Shown here piece by piece: positions 16,681-24,924 of a stretch of 64,000 nucleotides of DNA (positions within the stretch are counted from its first letter, which is position 1; every line of letters begins with the position of its first letter). The notes under the pieces were generated by a model, which worked only from the letters and a program-made list of their open reading frames with translations, searched no databases and was not told where the DNA came from. Both the position numbers and the translations under genes were made by a program. The DNA is from Bythopirellula goksoeyrii (lineage in GTDB: Bacteria > Planctomycetota > Planctomycetia > Pirellulales > Lacipirellulaceae): assembly GCF_008065115.1 (NCBI RefSeq), contig NZ_CP042913.1:4847257-4911256 (forward strand), given 5' to 3'.

Positions 16681-17388
16681 TCATTTTTCAACCCGCCCAA
16701 AGAACATCAAATGCTGCCACGGCAATTCGTCATACACTTCCACCAGTTCGTAGCCGTTCGGCTTGTACTCTTTGAGAATCTGCCGCTTGCTCATCTTGTG
16801 TAAAGGCTTGATTGGCACGGTGGGGTCTTCCTCACGGAACTCCGCCAAGGCGATGCGACCTGTTGGCTTGAGACTCTGCCGAATTGCCGCGAGCATCTCA
16901 GCCGGTTGTGAAAACTCGTGATAGACGTCGACTAGCAGCACCAGATCAAATGTCTCAGCAGGCATCCGGGGATCAACCTCAGTGCCAAGTATCAGTTCGA
17001 TGTTCTTGATACCTTTTGCTTCTGCCGCAGCCCGTAACATTCCGAGCATCTCGGGCTGGATGTCGACGGCTACGACACGGCCTTCTGGGCCGACAAGACG
17101 AGCTAGTTTCAATGTGTAGAACCCATTTCCACAGCCAAGGTCGCAAACGGTTTGCCCTGGCTTGATCTTCAGTGCGCCGAGCAGTTTTTCGCAATCTTCC
17201 TCGCGCTGTCGAGATTCACGCATCAGCCAAGGTGCACCCGTGAAATGCATGGTAGTAGCAATTTCGCGTCCGAAGTACTTGTTCGCGGGTGGTGTGAGGG
17301 TCGCCTCTTGTGCGATTGTGAATGCGCAGAATTGCAGCAAGACGACGACTATCAGACCCAGAAAGTATGTTCGAGACTGAAAAGTCAT
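16681..17388 (-). CDS. Exported class I SAM-dependent methyltransferase
   Basis: The protein has 235 residues from an ATG at 17388. Residues 1-26 form a clear Sec signal peptide (GLIVVVLLQFCAFTIAQ). The rest is a methyltransferase fold: VCDLGCGNGFYTLKLA at 81-96 is motif I, VVAVDIQPEML follows as the acidic ribose-binding loop, and LVLLVDVYHEF is motif II. Similar periplasm-targeted methyltransferase-like proteins are common in planctomycetes. The substrate is unknown. As with the gene at 10768, an exported SAM enzyme raises the question whether it is active outside the cytoplasm or was retargeted. Confidence 0.85.
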   Translation of the reverse strand: MTFQSRTYFLGLIVVVLLQFCAFTIAQEATLTPPANKYFGREIATTMHFTGAPWLMRESRQREEDCEKLLGALKIKPGQTVCDLGCGNGFYTLKLARLVGPEGRVVAVDIQPEMLGMLRAAAEAKGIKNIELILGTEVDPRMPAETFDLVLLVDVYHEFSQPAEMLAAIRQSLKPTGRIALAEFREEDPTVPIKPLHKMSKRQILKEYKPNGYELVEVYDELPWQHLMFFGRVEK

Positions 17389-17522
17389 GCTCGCATCAAT
17401 TCTGTGATGAAACTCTTCTAGATAGCCGTCGCCGGATGGCGATGGCTGCTCTCAACTCGACCATGGCCATCCAGCGACAGTAACTAGGAAGGTATGACGA
17501 CTGAGCTCTAGACAGTCTTTGC

Positions 17523-19001
17523 TCAGCTTGCTGCAGTGCGCGTATCGACGCTTTCGAGATTCGGGACGATGAACGGCGCCCTTTGTTTGGGAGAACGTAA
17601 GGCATTCGCAGCGTCGTTGTCGACAAACAACTCTGTCGCGGGATCTAGTTCCAGAGTTGCCCCCAGTGTGATTGCGTCTTTCGTATCGATGTCCACATCG
17701 TTGGCACGCAAGTGACTTGCCATGCGATCGAATGAATTGGCTAGCAATTCACGGCCAGCAACCATTTCGGCGATCTCGGCCGTGGGCTTTTCGCTGCCGA
17801 GTTGATGCGAGATGCTTCCCATGAAACAGAGAGAACTGGAAAGATGCCCCTCTTGGATCTCGGCGTTCAATTGCGATCGATCATGGTTGGCAACCGCCTT
17901 GAGCCAGTTGTCAAAATGTGATTCGCTGCGGTCGTTCCATTTCTTGACTACATTGCCATCGTTGTCGTAGGCAATTGCACTATTGTAGGAACTGCCTGCA
18001 ACGACAAAGCCATCCTCACATTGCACGGCCGCCGCGATCTGCATGCCACGATACTTGTCCATCGATGCTCCCCAATTCTTCTGGCCAGCCTTGGAATGGG
18101 GGAGGCCTCTGGTTTCGAAGATCAACGGAGCCTCAGGATAGTCATAATAGGCAATTTGAGAGTTGGGAGTATCACCCGCATCGTCGTAGCCTAGTCTACC
18201 CCCGATACTCAACACGCGAGGGGCAAGTGCATTGGCACCCATTAACCACCGTGCTACATCCATTTGGTGAATGCCTTGGTTTCCCATATCACCGTTACCG
18301 GTATTAAAATCCCAATGCCAATCGTAATGAAGATGAGGGCGATAGATCTCTTTCATTTCGACGGGACCACACCACAGATCGTAGTCGATCGACGACGGAA
18401 TTTTCAAAGGCTGGTCGAGCTTGCCGATACTAGGTCGAGGCTTGTAACACGTGCCTACGGCGTATCGGACTTTGCCTAAGTTTCCACTACGCAAGTAGTC
18501 GACGGCACCTTGAATACTGCGGCTAGAGCGAGCCTGAGTACCACATTGAATAATGCGATCGTACTTGCGGGCAGCCTGTACGACTTGGCGACTCTCCCAT
18601 ATGTTGTGAGCGATCGGTTTCTCGCAATAGACATCTTTGCCTGCCTGGGCAGCAGCGACGGCAATTAACGCGTGCGTGTGATTGGGAGTCGCAATCGAAA
18701 CGGCATCAATGTCTTTGCGCTCAAGGAGCCGACGATAGTCGCCCAATGTGTCTACATTGCGACCATGCTTTTCCTGAAATTTAGCTGCGCTATCGTTGAG
18801 CACTTCTTCATCGACATCGCAGATAGCCACGACATTATTCCCAAACCCATCGAGATGCGATTTGCCGCGCCCTCGCAGGCCAATCACTCCGATTCGAATA
18901 TCAGCAGTCTCGGCTCCACGAGCCGAGCTCAGTCCCATCAATCCCAAGGAAGCCGCTGTAGTGGCAGTTGATGCAATGAATTGGCGTCTTGAAACAGACA
19001 T
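17523..19001 (-). CDS. Gfo/Idh/MocA family oxidoreductase, Tat-exported
   Basis: From the ATG at 19001, preceded by GGAGG ten bases upstream, the product has 492 residues. The start MSVSRRQFIASTATTAASLG is a twin-arginine signal. IGVIGLRGRGKSHLDGF (about 36-52) is the Rossmann NAD(P) motif and DVYCEKPIAHN contains the family's catalytic EKP lysine. GDMGNQGIHQMDVARW is the H-x-x-D region of the C-terminal domain. Planctomycetes carry dozens of these for sugar oxidation. A frame extension upstream to 19097 lacks a ribosome site. Substrate is not deducible. Confidence 0.93.
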   Translation of the reverse strand: MSVSRRQFIASTATTAASLGLMGLSSARGAETADIRIGVIGLRGRGKSHLDGFGNNVVAICDVDEEVLNDSAAKFQEKHGRNVDTLGDYRRLLERKDIDAVSIATPNHTHALIAVAAAQAGKDVYCEKPIAHNIWESRQVVQAARKYDRIIQCGTQARSSRSIQGAVDYLRSGNLGKVRYAVGTCYKPRPSIGKLDQPLKIPSSIDYDLWCGPVEMKEIYRPHLHYDWHWDFNTGNGDMGNQGIHQMDVARWLMGANALAPRVLSIGGRLGYDDAGDTPNSQIAYYDYPEAPLIFETRGLPHSKAGQKNWGASMDKYRGMQIAAAVQCEDGFVVAGSSYNSAIAYDNDGNVVKKWNDRSESHFDNWLKAVANHDRSQLNAEIQEGHLSSSLCFMGSISHQLGSEKPTAEIAEMVAGRELLANSFDRMASHLRANDVDIDTKDAITLGATLELDPATELFVDNDAANALRSPKQRAPFIVPNLESVDTRTAAS

Positions 19002-19164
19002 GGAATACGAGCCTCCGGAATGAATCTTTGGAGCGTCCCAGCAGAACGCACCGCGGGTAGGAATAGTAGTTAGACCCGTAATTCTAGCGAAGAGCACGAT
19101 AAAAGGGAATCGTTCAATCGATGGAGAACTGGGGCTATTTCGCTACGATTTGCAAGATTTAGCC

Positions 19165-20616
19165 CTAATCAACGATTTCAAAGGGTATCGCAGAGTGCCC
19201 AATCTTATTGCTCAGCTGATCGGTGATCGTAAGCCGGAGTTCGTAGTTGCCTGGATAGATGCGAGTTGGCAAAGCCAGCCCATATTGCATATGAAAATCG
19301 TGCCGAGGATTCTGGCAAATATCTTCCACCTCAGGAAACTGAGCGCCATCAACGCGACGGCCTTGAGGATCAAGCACCTCATAGCTGGTAGCAAGTGATG
19401 TGCGGAAGCCATTCTTCGTGGATTCGCTTCGAAAGTTTTCTACTTCCGTATAAAGAGTCACCTGGTCACCCGGATGGAACTTCGTGTCGGTGTGGGGTTC
19501 ATAGAGGCCATAGCCATCGACCTTGTCGGCGAAGGTCAGGTTGCGAACTTGCAACGAAGCCAATTCACCGAGTCTAGCCCGAGCTTGATCTAAGTGGACC
19601 AAGGCCCCGGCAGCACGTTGTTTCATATCCGGTTGGCGCTCTGAATCAAGTATCGTCGAAATCGCAAATAATTGTTTAGACCAATAGTCCTGCTCCGAGG
19701 CAGATGCACCTGGGATTGGCTCAAGCGAGTCTTCTTCACGACCTGCCGTCAGGAGCAACATCCTCAATCGCATGTGCTCCTGCAATTCCTCTGTGCTACC
19801 AGGCAGCGGTTTTACCTCTTGCTTCATCGTGTCGATCGCTTCCGCAAGGTGGTCTTGCCAAGCAAGATCTGCACTCTCCATCTCAATCGCATGACTTGCC
19901 GTTTGAATGGGAGACGCTTGAACTTCTCTGGGATGAGTCACCGCTTGGTTGGCCAGAGTTGTACCACGAACTGGCAATGCAGCAGCGGAATCACTCGTCG
20001 AGTTTTCCACAAGAAGCTGGTGGTTGACTTGCTGGATTTGTTTATCTTTTGCCATTTCAGCACGCAAGCGTTCGAACTGCATCGCCGTGGGATTCAAAGT
20101 GGACTGGTTCGATTGGGGATCATAGCTCACCTTCAAAGCTGCCGTAGGTTGATTGGTAGGTTGAGTTGCTATCTGTCGCGCTTCCTTCGCCAGTAATTCC
20201 TGTCGATATTGCAGTGTGGAGCGAAATTGCTTTGCCACGATCGGCCATTCATCTTGGCGGGCCGCGCTCAGTTCCTTGCGCAACTGAGCCTCAGCGGTCG
20301 GATCCAGTGCGATACTATTGCGCAGCTCAGAGAGAAATAGATTGAGAGCCGCTTCTTGAGTTGGTTCCAGAGGCACCTGGTGACTAACCAGGGACGTGGA
20401 GGGGTCAATCCGATGTTCGCTTGAACTGTCAGACGCAGTAATTAAAGGGGTGGAATTTTGCGAATCGCCACCATCGTGAGCGACAGACATGGAATGATCC
20501 TGCTGCCGGGCAGACCATGGGCCTTTGCATCCGATTGTTAGGAATATCGCCGCACATCCCAACGCTAGCCAGTTACAGCTAGGAGGAGTTGGCCGAGTTA
20601 CCGAGTTTCGCATCAT
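19165..20616 (-). CDS. Probable lipoprotein, unknown function
   Basis: The product has about 483 residues from the ATG at 20616, or one codon less from 20613; a TTG at 20643 is also in frame. A hydrophobic segment LALGCAAIFLTIGC ends in a cysteine that could be lipidated, though the -3 residue is not ideal. The central 300 residues are Gln/Glu/Ala-rich and helical. The last 120 residues look beta-rich (DKVDGYGLYEPHTDTKFHPG...LYTEVENF) and end LRLTITDQLSNKIGHSAIPFEIVD, an Ig-like or macroglobulin-like fold. It lies upstream of the oxidoreductase gene with a gap of 163 bases. No family is recognised. Confidence 0.75.
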   Translation of the reverse strand: MMRNSVTRPTPPSCNWLALGCAAIFLTIGCKGPWSARQQDHSMSVAHDGGDSQNSTPLITASDSSSEHRIDPSTSLVSHQVPLEPTQEAALNLFLSELRNSIALDPTAEAQLRKELSAARQDEWPIVAKQFRSTLQYRQELLAKEARQIATQPTNQPTAALKVSYDPQSNQSTLNPTAMQFERLRAEMAKDKQIQQVNHQLLVENSTSDSAAALPVRGTTLANQAVTHPREVQASPIQTASHAIEMESADLAWQDHLAEAIDTMKQEVKPLPGSTEELQEHMRLRMLLLTAGREEDSLEPIPGASASEQDYWSKQLFAISTILDSERQPDMKQRAAGALVHLDQARARLGELASLQVRNLTFADKVDGYGLYEPHTDTKFHPGDQVTLYTEVENFRSESTKNGFRTSLATSYEVLDPQGRRVDGAQFPEVEDICQNPRHDFHMQYGLALPTRIYPGNYELRLTITDQLSNKIGHSAIPFEIVD

Positions 20617-20757
20617 CAATCGATATCTATGTCGAAAATCCAAATCCGTAGCGCAAGCCGTAGGCCGGCCACGAGTCTTGGTAGGATAAGTTGGGTAGAA
20701 AAGCGGGCAGAAGCATAGAAAAACGAGCCACGACTGACAAGCTCATTCCCCCTGTGG

Positions 20758-20776
20758 GGCAGCCATCCTGGCTGCC
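20758..20776 (-). terminator. Hairpin after holA
   Basis: GGCAGCCA (20758-20765) and TGGCTGCC (20769-20776) pair perfectly around a three-base loop. It starts 28 bases beyond the holA stop. No T-run follows on the minus strand, so it may be a dispersed palindrome rather than a terminator. Confidence 0.4.
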
Positions 20777-20803
20777 ATTGCATGAGCTAGCATGCCAAGA
20801 TAT

Positions 20804-21901
20804 CTACGTCTTAGTACGAACCGGTGCTGCCTGCTTTGAGAGTCGCACAATCAAAGTCTCGATCTCTCGGCGAGCACGATCCTTGGGAGAATTGTGCCCC
20901 TTGAGTGCCAAGTCTGCTGCTAGCAACCATCGATAGAGCTGTCTCGCGCGAGGACGACCAATCTGCTTGAGCTGCCCCTCGGCATCTCCCAGTTTGAACC
21001 GTGGAATACCACCTTGCTCTAGAGCATCTCTTAATTTCATGGGCCGGCGGGTCCTCTCAGCCACTTCATAGCTGCGCGCGGCAGCGGCGAACTTGCGCAA
21101 GGTCGATGCCATTTGAGGCATGATCGCAAAAGGGTCTTCCCCGGCTGAGATCAATCGATCCAATTGATTGAGCGCCTCGGCAGCGTTGCCATCTGCCACA
21201 GCGTCGATCATGTCCCATGTCTTGCGAACCCGCCAACCTCCGACGTGTTCTCTGACGAGCGCGGCATCGATGGGAGACTTGTCTTCAGTGAGCAATGCCA
21301 GTCGAGCAATCTCCTGGCACAAGATGCCTGATTCACTCGGGAGCAACTCCAACAGCACGTCGGCAGCTGCCCGATCGAGTTTTACGCCATGCTCCTGGCG
21401 TGCCAAGTGCGTTAACCAATCTTTGAGCAGCTTGGTGTGTGCAGTCAACTCAGCTCCCTTATCAGGAGTTGAGCAGGAGATCGTCAATCCACTCTTGGCA
21501 ACTGCTTTGGCTAGTCGTGTGTTTCCAGGCCAACTGCCAACTTCTAGCAGAAGAAAACTACCTTCCGGAATCGTATCAACGAGATCTTCAAGTTGTTCAC
21601 GATATTGTTTGACGAATGGATCGGCATCTTCGATCACAACTACTTGCTGCGAACTCCCAAAGAGCGACCGCTCTCGCAGAGCATCGAGCACATCGCGCAA
21701 TTCGGCCTGACGCCCTTCCAGCACTTCAACCCCAAAACCCTCCGCAGCATCTCCCAAGGTCGCTTTCACCAAAGCATTGCGTACTTCATGCTTGAGGAAG
21801 AGATCGTCTCCTGAAATAGCGCAGACACCTACGGCGGGATGCTCATCGGGCTTCATGAGCACCTTGAGTGCAGGAACGATATGTGCGGCTTGTTTTGCCA
21901 A
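20804..21901 (-). CDS. holA: DNA polymerase III subunit delta HolA
   Basis: This clamp-loader subunit opens the beta sliding clamp. The product has 365 residues, a normal length. VCAISGDDLFLKHEVRNAL at 26-44 and LFGSSQQVVVIEDADPF (about 80-96) are characteristic of the delta N-terminal domain, and the LLPSESGILCQEIARLAL stretch (about 190-207) corresponds to the E-KL helix region. The start is a TTG at 21901 with AGGAG ten bases upstream; the next ATG at 21856 would cut into the leader only, so both are possible. It has no Walker A, as expected for delta. Confidence 0.93.
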   Translation of the reverse strand: MAKQAAHIVPALKVLMKPDEHPAVGVCAISGDDLFLKHEVRNALVKATLGDAAEGFGVEVLEGRQAELRDVLDALRERSLFGSSQQVVVIEDADPFVKQYREQLEDLVDTIPEGSFLLLEVGSWPGNTRLAKAVAKSGLTISCSTPDKGAELTAHTKLLKDWLTHLARQEHGVKLDRAAADVLLELLPSESGILCQEIARLALLTEDKSPIDAALVREHVGGWRVRKTWDMIDAVADGNAAEALNQLDRLISAGEDPFAIMPQMASTLRKFAAAARSYEVAERTRRPMKLRDALEQGGIPRFKLGDAEGQLKQIGRPRARQLYRWLLAADLALKGHNSPKDRARREIETLIVRLSKQAAPVRTKT

Positions 21902-21927
21902 AGGTGCGAGAACTCCTAAAGGATCAG

Positions 21928-21945
21928 GTAGACTCGCCAGTCTAC
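21928..21945. terminator. Short hairpin between hxlR-type gene and holA
   Basis: GTAGACT (21928-21934) and AGTCTAC (21939-21945) flank CGCC. It is 66 bases beyond the stop of the regulator gene and just upstream of holA. It could end the regulator transcript, but there is no T-run. Confidence 0.35.
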
Positions 21946-22010
21946 ACGATTCGGGGCGCCAGATGCCACTGGTGACTGACGAAGGGAGGCATGATAAGCG
22001 GATTATCTGG

Positions 22011-22373
22011 TTACTTCTTTGAACGACGAGAAGATTTCAGAGATTCTTCGGCCCAGTCGTGCATGGCGAGTAGAACCGGCTCGAGCTTTCTGCCTATGGT
22101 CGTCAGCGAATACTCGAGCTTAGGGGGAACTTGTTGATGAACTTTGCGGTCGATGATACCGCTGGCTTCCAATTCACGAAGCTGACGGGTCAAGGTACGT
22201 GCTGAAATACCCCCTAAGAGTCGTGTCAATTCGCCAAAGCGTTTCGTTCCTTCAAGGAGATGGTGAATGATGAGCACTTTCCAACGTCCACCGATCGCCT
22301 CCAGCGTGAATTCAACCGGACAACCGACCGATTTCTTGCTCTGTTTGTTATGCTTCACAGACGACGCTGCCAT
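22011..22373 (-). CDS. HxlR family transcriptional regulator
   Basis: The product has 120 residues from an ATG at 22373. VGCPVEFTLEAIGGRWKVLIIHHLLEG at 16-42 is the HxlR/DUF24 signature; C18 is the conserved cysteine that senses electrophiles or oxidants in YodB, CatR and HypR. A winged helix follows (RFGELTRLLGGISARTLTRQLRELEASGIIDR). It diverges from the isochorismatase-DoxX-pirin operon with 172 bases between, so it most likely controls that operon in response to quinone-like or oxidative stress; this is an inference. Confidence 0.93.
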   Translation of the reverse strand: MAASSVKHNKQSKKSVGCPVEFTLEAIGGRWKVLIIHHLLEGTKRFGELTRLLGGISARTLTRQLRELEASGIIDRKVHQQVPPKLEYSLTTIGRKLEPVLLAMHDWAEESLKSSRRSKK

Positions 22374-22545
22374 TTTGTCACTTTAGTATCTTTAAGGATA
22401 TCATGTTACAAATTCGCCCATACTTGCTTTGTTGTCTCATAGGAGATAAAAGTCAAGAGGCGACACTTGCACCAATGTGCGGCAACCTACTTTGACTTCG
22501 TCAATTTGACGTCACAAGTAGCACTTCACGAACCAGGAGATAGTA
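22374..22545. promoter_or_regulatory. Divergent control region of the HxlR-type regulator
   Basis: The region separates two divergent genes. A small inverted repeat, TATC-TTTAAG-GATA (22387-22400), lies close to the regulator start and is a candidate operator. AGGAG at about 22535-22539 serves the plus-strand gene. No clear -35/-10 pair was picked. Confidence 0.4.
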
Positions 22546-23166
22546 ATGAGCGAGTTCAAATATCGTCGATTGGACAGATCAGACGCCGCCGTCCTGCTGG
22601 TCGATCATCAGTCCGGACTGTGCAACATCGTTGGCGATTTCTCGCCGGACGATTTCAAGAACAACGTCTTGGCCGTTGCCAACGCAGCAAAATACTTCAA
22701 GCTGCCGACAATTCTCACGACCAGTTTTGAACAAGGACCAAACGGTCCCATCGTCCCAGAGATCAAGGAAATCTTTCCAAAGTCTCCGTACATCGCTCGT
22801 CCCGGCCAAATCAACGCCTGGGACAATGAGGATTTCGTCAAAGCCGTGAAGGATACGGGGAAGAAACAACTCATCATAGCTGGGGTCGTCACCGAGGTCT
22901 GCGTGGCATTCCCGGCCCTATCTGCAATCGAGGAAGGTTACGAAGTATTCGTGATAACCGACGCATCCGGGACATTCAACAAGACAACACGTGATGCAGC
23001 ATGGTCTCGCATGGAAGCCGCTGGAGTGCAGTTGATGAGTTGGTTCGGGATGGCCTGCGAGTTGCATCGTGACTGGCGAAACGACATGGAAGGATTGGGT
23101 GCATTGTTCTCGAATCATCTTCCGGCCTATCGCAATTTGATCACAAGCTTCAACGCACACAAGTAA
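22546..23166 (+). CDS. Isochorismatase-family cysteine hydrolase, YcaC-like
   Basis: The protein has 206 residues. AAVLLVDHQSGLCNIVGDFS at 14-33 carries the catalytic aspartate D20, and IIAGVVTEVCVAFPAL at 110-125 has the nucleophile C119 with the preceding cis-peptide valines. TTSFEQGPNGPIVPEI and the tail MSWFGMACELHRDW fit the YcaC subgroup rather than true isochorismatases. Members are hydrolases of unknown substrate, probably amide or N-formyl bonds. It is the first gene of an operon with DoxX and pirin genes. AGGAG upstream of the ATG supports the start. Confidence 0.9.
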   Translation: MSEFKYRRLDRSDAAVLLVDHQSGLCNIVGDFSPDDFKNNVLAVANAAKYFKLPTILTTSFEQGPNGPIVPEIKEIFPKSPYIARPGQINAWDNEDFVKAVKDTGKKQLIIAGVVTEVCVAFPALSAIEEGYEVFVITDASGTFNKTTRDAAWSRMEAAGVQLMSWFGMACELHRDWRNDMEGLGALFSNHLPAYRNLITSFNAHK

Positions 23167-23181
23167 GCAAAGGAAACTGAA

Positions 23182-23607
23182 ATGATCAATCGAGAAGTGT
23201 CTTCCCAAATTGGGTTGTTGCTGCTGCGAGTTGCCTTCGGCCTGATGATGTTGGTCCACGGCTGGCAGAAACTGATGGGATTCAGCGAGATGGCGGACAA
23301 GTTTCCCGACCCACTCGGCATGGGAAGCCAGTTGAGCCTAATCTCAGCGATTGGCGCTGAAGTGGGTTGTTCGCTGTTGCTGGTTCTTGGTCTGCTAACC
23401 CGATTCGCTGCCGGGCCGCTGGCATTTACGATGCTCATTGCCATGTTCGCGATACACGGTGCCGATCCATGGCAGAAGAAAGAATTGGCGGCTGCCTACT
23501 TGGCGGTGTATGTAACGTTGTTTTTCACAGGAGCAGGTCGTTTCTCGCTTGATCATCTAATTTGGGGTCTCAGCAAAGTGACCGCGGACGAGGAGGTAAG
23601 ACGATGA
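23182..23607 (+). CDS. DoxX family membrane protein
   Basis: This encodes 141 residues with four hydrophobic helices. LLLLRVAFGLMMLVHGWQKL at about 12-31 is the DoxX opening, and FLAVY...FFTGAGRFSLDHLIWG near the C-terminus is typical. DoxX proteins are linked to quinone redox and to oxidative-stress defence (for example the MRC complex in mycobacteria). It begins 15 bases after the hydrolase gene and its stop overlaps the pirin start (ATGA), so the three are cotranscribed and translation-coupled. Confidence 0.92.
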   Translation: MINREVSSQIGLLLLRVAFGLMMLVHGWQKLMGFSEMADKFPDPLGMGSQLSLISAIGAEVGCSLLLVLGLLTRFAAGPLAFTMLIAMFAIHGADPWQKKELAAAYLAVYVTLFFTGAGRFSLDHLIWGLSKVTADEEVRR

Positions 23608-24464
23608 AAAAAAGTACCCAGCGAATCGTTCGGGACACTCAACCACACTGGGTCGGTGATGGCTTTCCGGTGCGAAGCCTATTTTCCTATCGCGAAGGAG
23701 AAACCTTCGACCCCTTTCTGCTTCTTGACTATGGTGGGCCCTATTCATTTGAGCCCGCGGAGGTAAAACGTGGTGTGGGCGAGCATCCGCACCGTGGTTT
23801 CGAAACCGTCACGATTGTCTATCAAGGCGAGTTGGAGCATCGCGATTCCAGCGGCAGCCAGGGCTCAATTGGCCCTGGTGATGTGCAATGGATGACTGCC
23901 GCATCGGGCGTGGTGCACGAGGAATTCCATAGCGAGCGGTTCACCAAGAGCGGCGGTATGTTCGAGATGGTCCAATTGTGGGTCAATCTGCCTGAAAGAG
24001 TGAAAATGTCGGAGCCCCGTTACCAAGGTATTCTTGACGCGCAGGTTCCCCAAATCTCGCTCCCTGAGAGTGCAGGCACGGCGCGGATTATTGCTGGTGA
24101 GCTTCTTGGGACCTCTGGGCCTGCAAAGACTTTCACTCCGATTAATGTTTGGGATCTGCAATTGAATGCAGGTGCTTTAACGGAGCTGCCGGTACCTTCC
24201 GGTCATACTACGGTAGTGGTCGTTCAGAATGGTGCTGTACTATTAAACGATGAACCTGTCCGGGCAGTTGAATTGGCTTTGCTCGACCGCGAAGGCGACT
24301 CTCTCAGCCTCCAGGCGGAGACACCATCACGAGTCCTTATTCTTGCGGGTGAACCCTTGAACGAACCTATTGTGGGAGAAGGCCCCTTTGTGATGAATTC
24401 GCGTGACCAGATTCGCGAAGCGATCCAAGACTATCAGGCTGGCCGCATGGGAAGCCTTTCTTAA
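23604..24464 (+). CDS. Pirin family protein
   Basis: From the ATG at 23604, with AGGAGG seven bases upstream, the product has 286 residues. GEHPHRGFETVTIVYQGELEHRD contains the metal ligands H61 and H63, and SGVVHEEF contains H105 and E107; all four pirin metal ligands are present. The second cupin follows to the C-terminus. Bacterial pirins such as YhhW act as quercetin dioxygenases; others bind redox regulators. With an HxlR regulator, a cysteine hydrolase and DoxX, a role in detoxifying quinone or flavonoid-like compounds is plausible. Confidence 0.95.
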   Translation: MKKSTQRIVRDTQPHWVGDGFPVRSLFSYREGETFDPFLLLDYGGPYSFEPAEVKRGVGEHPHRGFETVTIVYQGELEHRDSSGSQGSIGPGDVQWMTAASGVVHEEFHSERFTKSGGMFEMVQLWVNLPERVKMSEPRYQGILDAQVPQISLPESAGTARIIAGELLGTSGPAKTFTPINVWDLQLNAGALTELPVPSGHTTVVVVQNGAVLLNDEPVRAVELALLDREGDSLSLQAETPSRVLILAGEPLNEPIVGEGPFVMNSRDQIREAIQDYQAGRMGSLS

Positions 24465-24924
24465 TCAAATTGCCGGCTGGTAGGAATGGCCTACGAATCC
24501 CAGCGATTTCCTACAATCGGCCCCGCTGTGTTGCCTGAATCAAGCAAAATGCTTGCTCTCGCCGAAATCGGCAATTATTCTGAAAAGGGGTAAGAACGCT
24601 CGGTTAGCCGACATTCTGATCCAGAAATGAACCGACGTTGACAGTCACCGGAACAAATCCATCGAGAAGAGGCAAGTCTAATGAGTTGATTATGGGGACC
24701 TACTACGTTGCTGGTCACACCTTCTACTAGTGTGACTCTTAGAGTGTTCGTAGTGTTCCTAGCTGCTCATATGTTATCTCAGGCTCTATGATTCCTGAGC
24801 AAGTCGGTCGCCCGATTGCAAAGCGATCGTCAAAGACTTTCTTTCCGATTGTATTTTCCGTTGTCTGCTGCACCGAGTTTGTCGATTACTTGTTCGACTC
24901 CCATGTGACGCAACGGATGTCCTA
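24465..24924. other. Intergenic region, no gene seen
   Basis: This 460-base gap separates the pirin operon from the PEP-CTERM protease gene. It holds a small hairpin (GTCACAC at 24714-24720 with GTGTGAC at 24730-24736) and no convincing reading frame or RNA gene. The promoter of the protease gene must be here but was not resolved. Confidence 0.5.
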
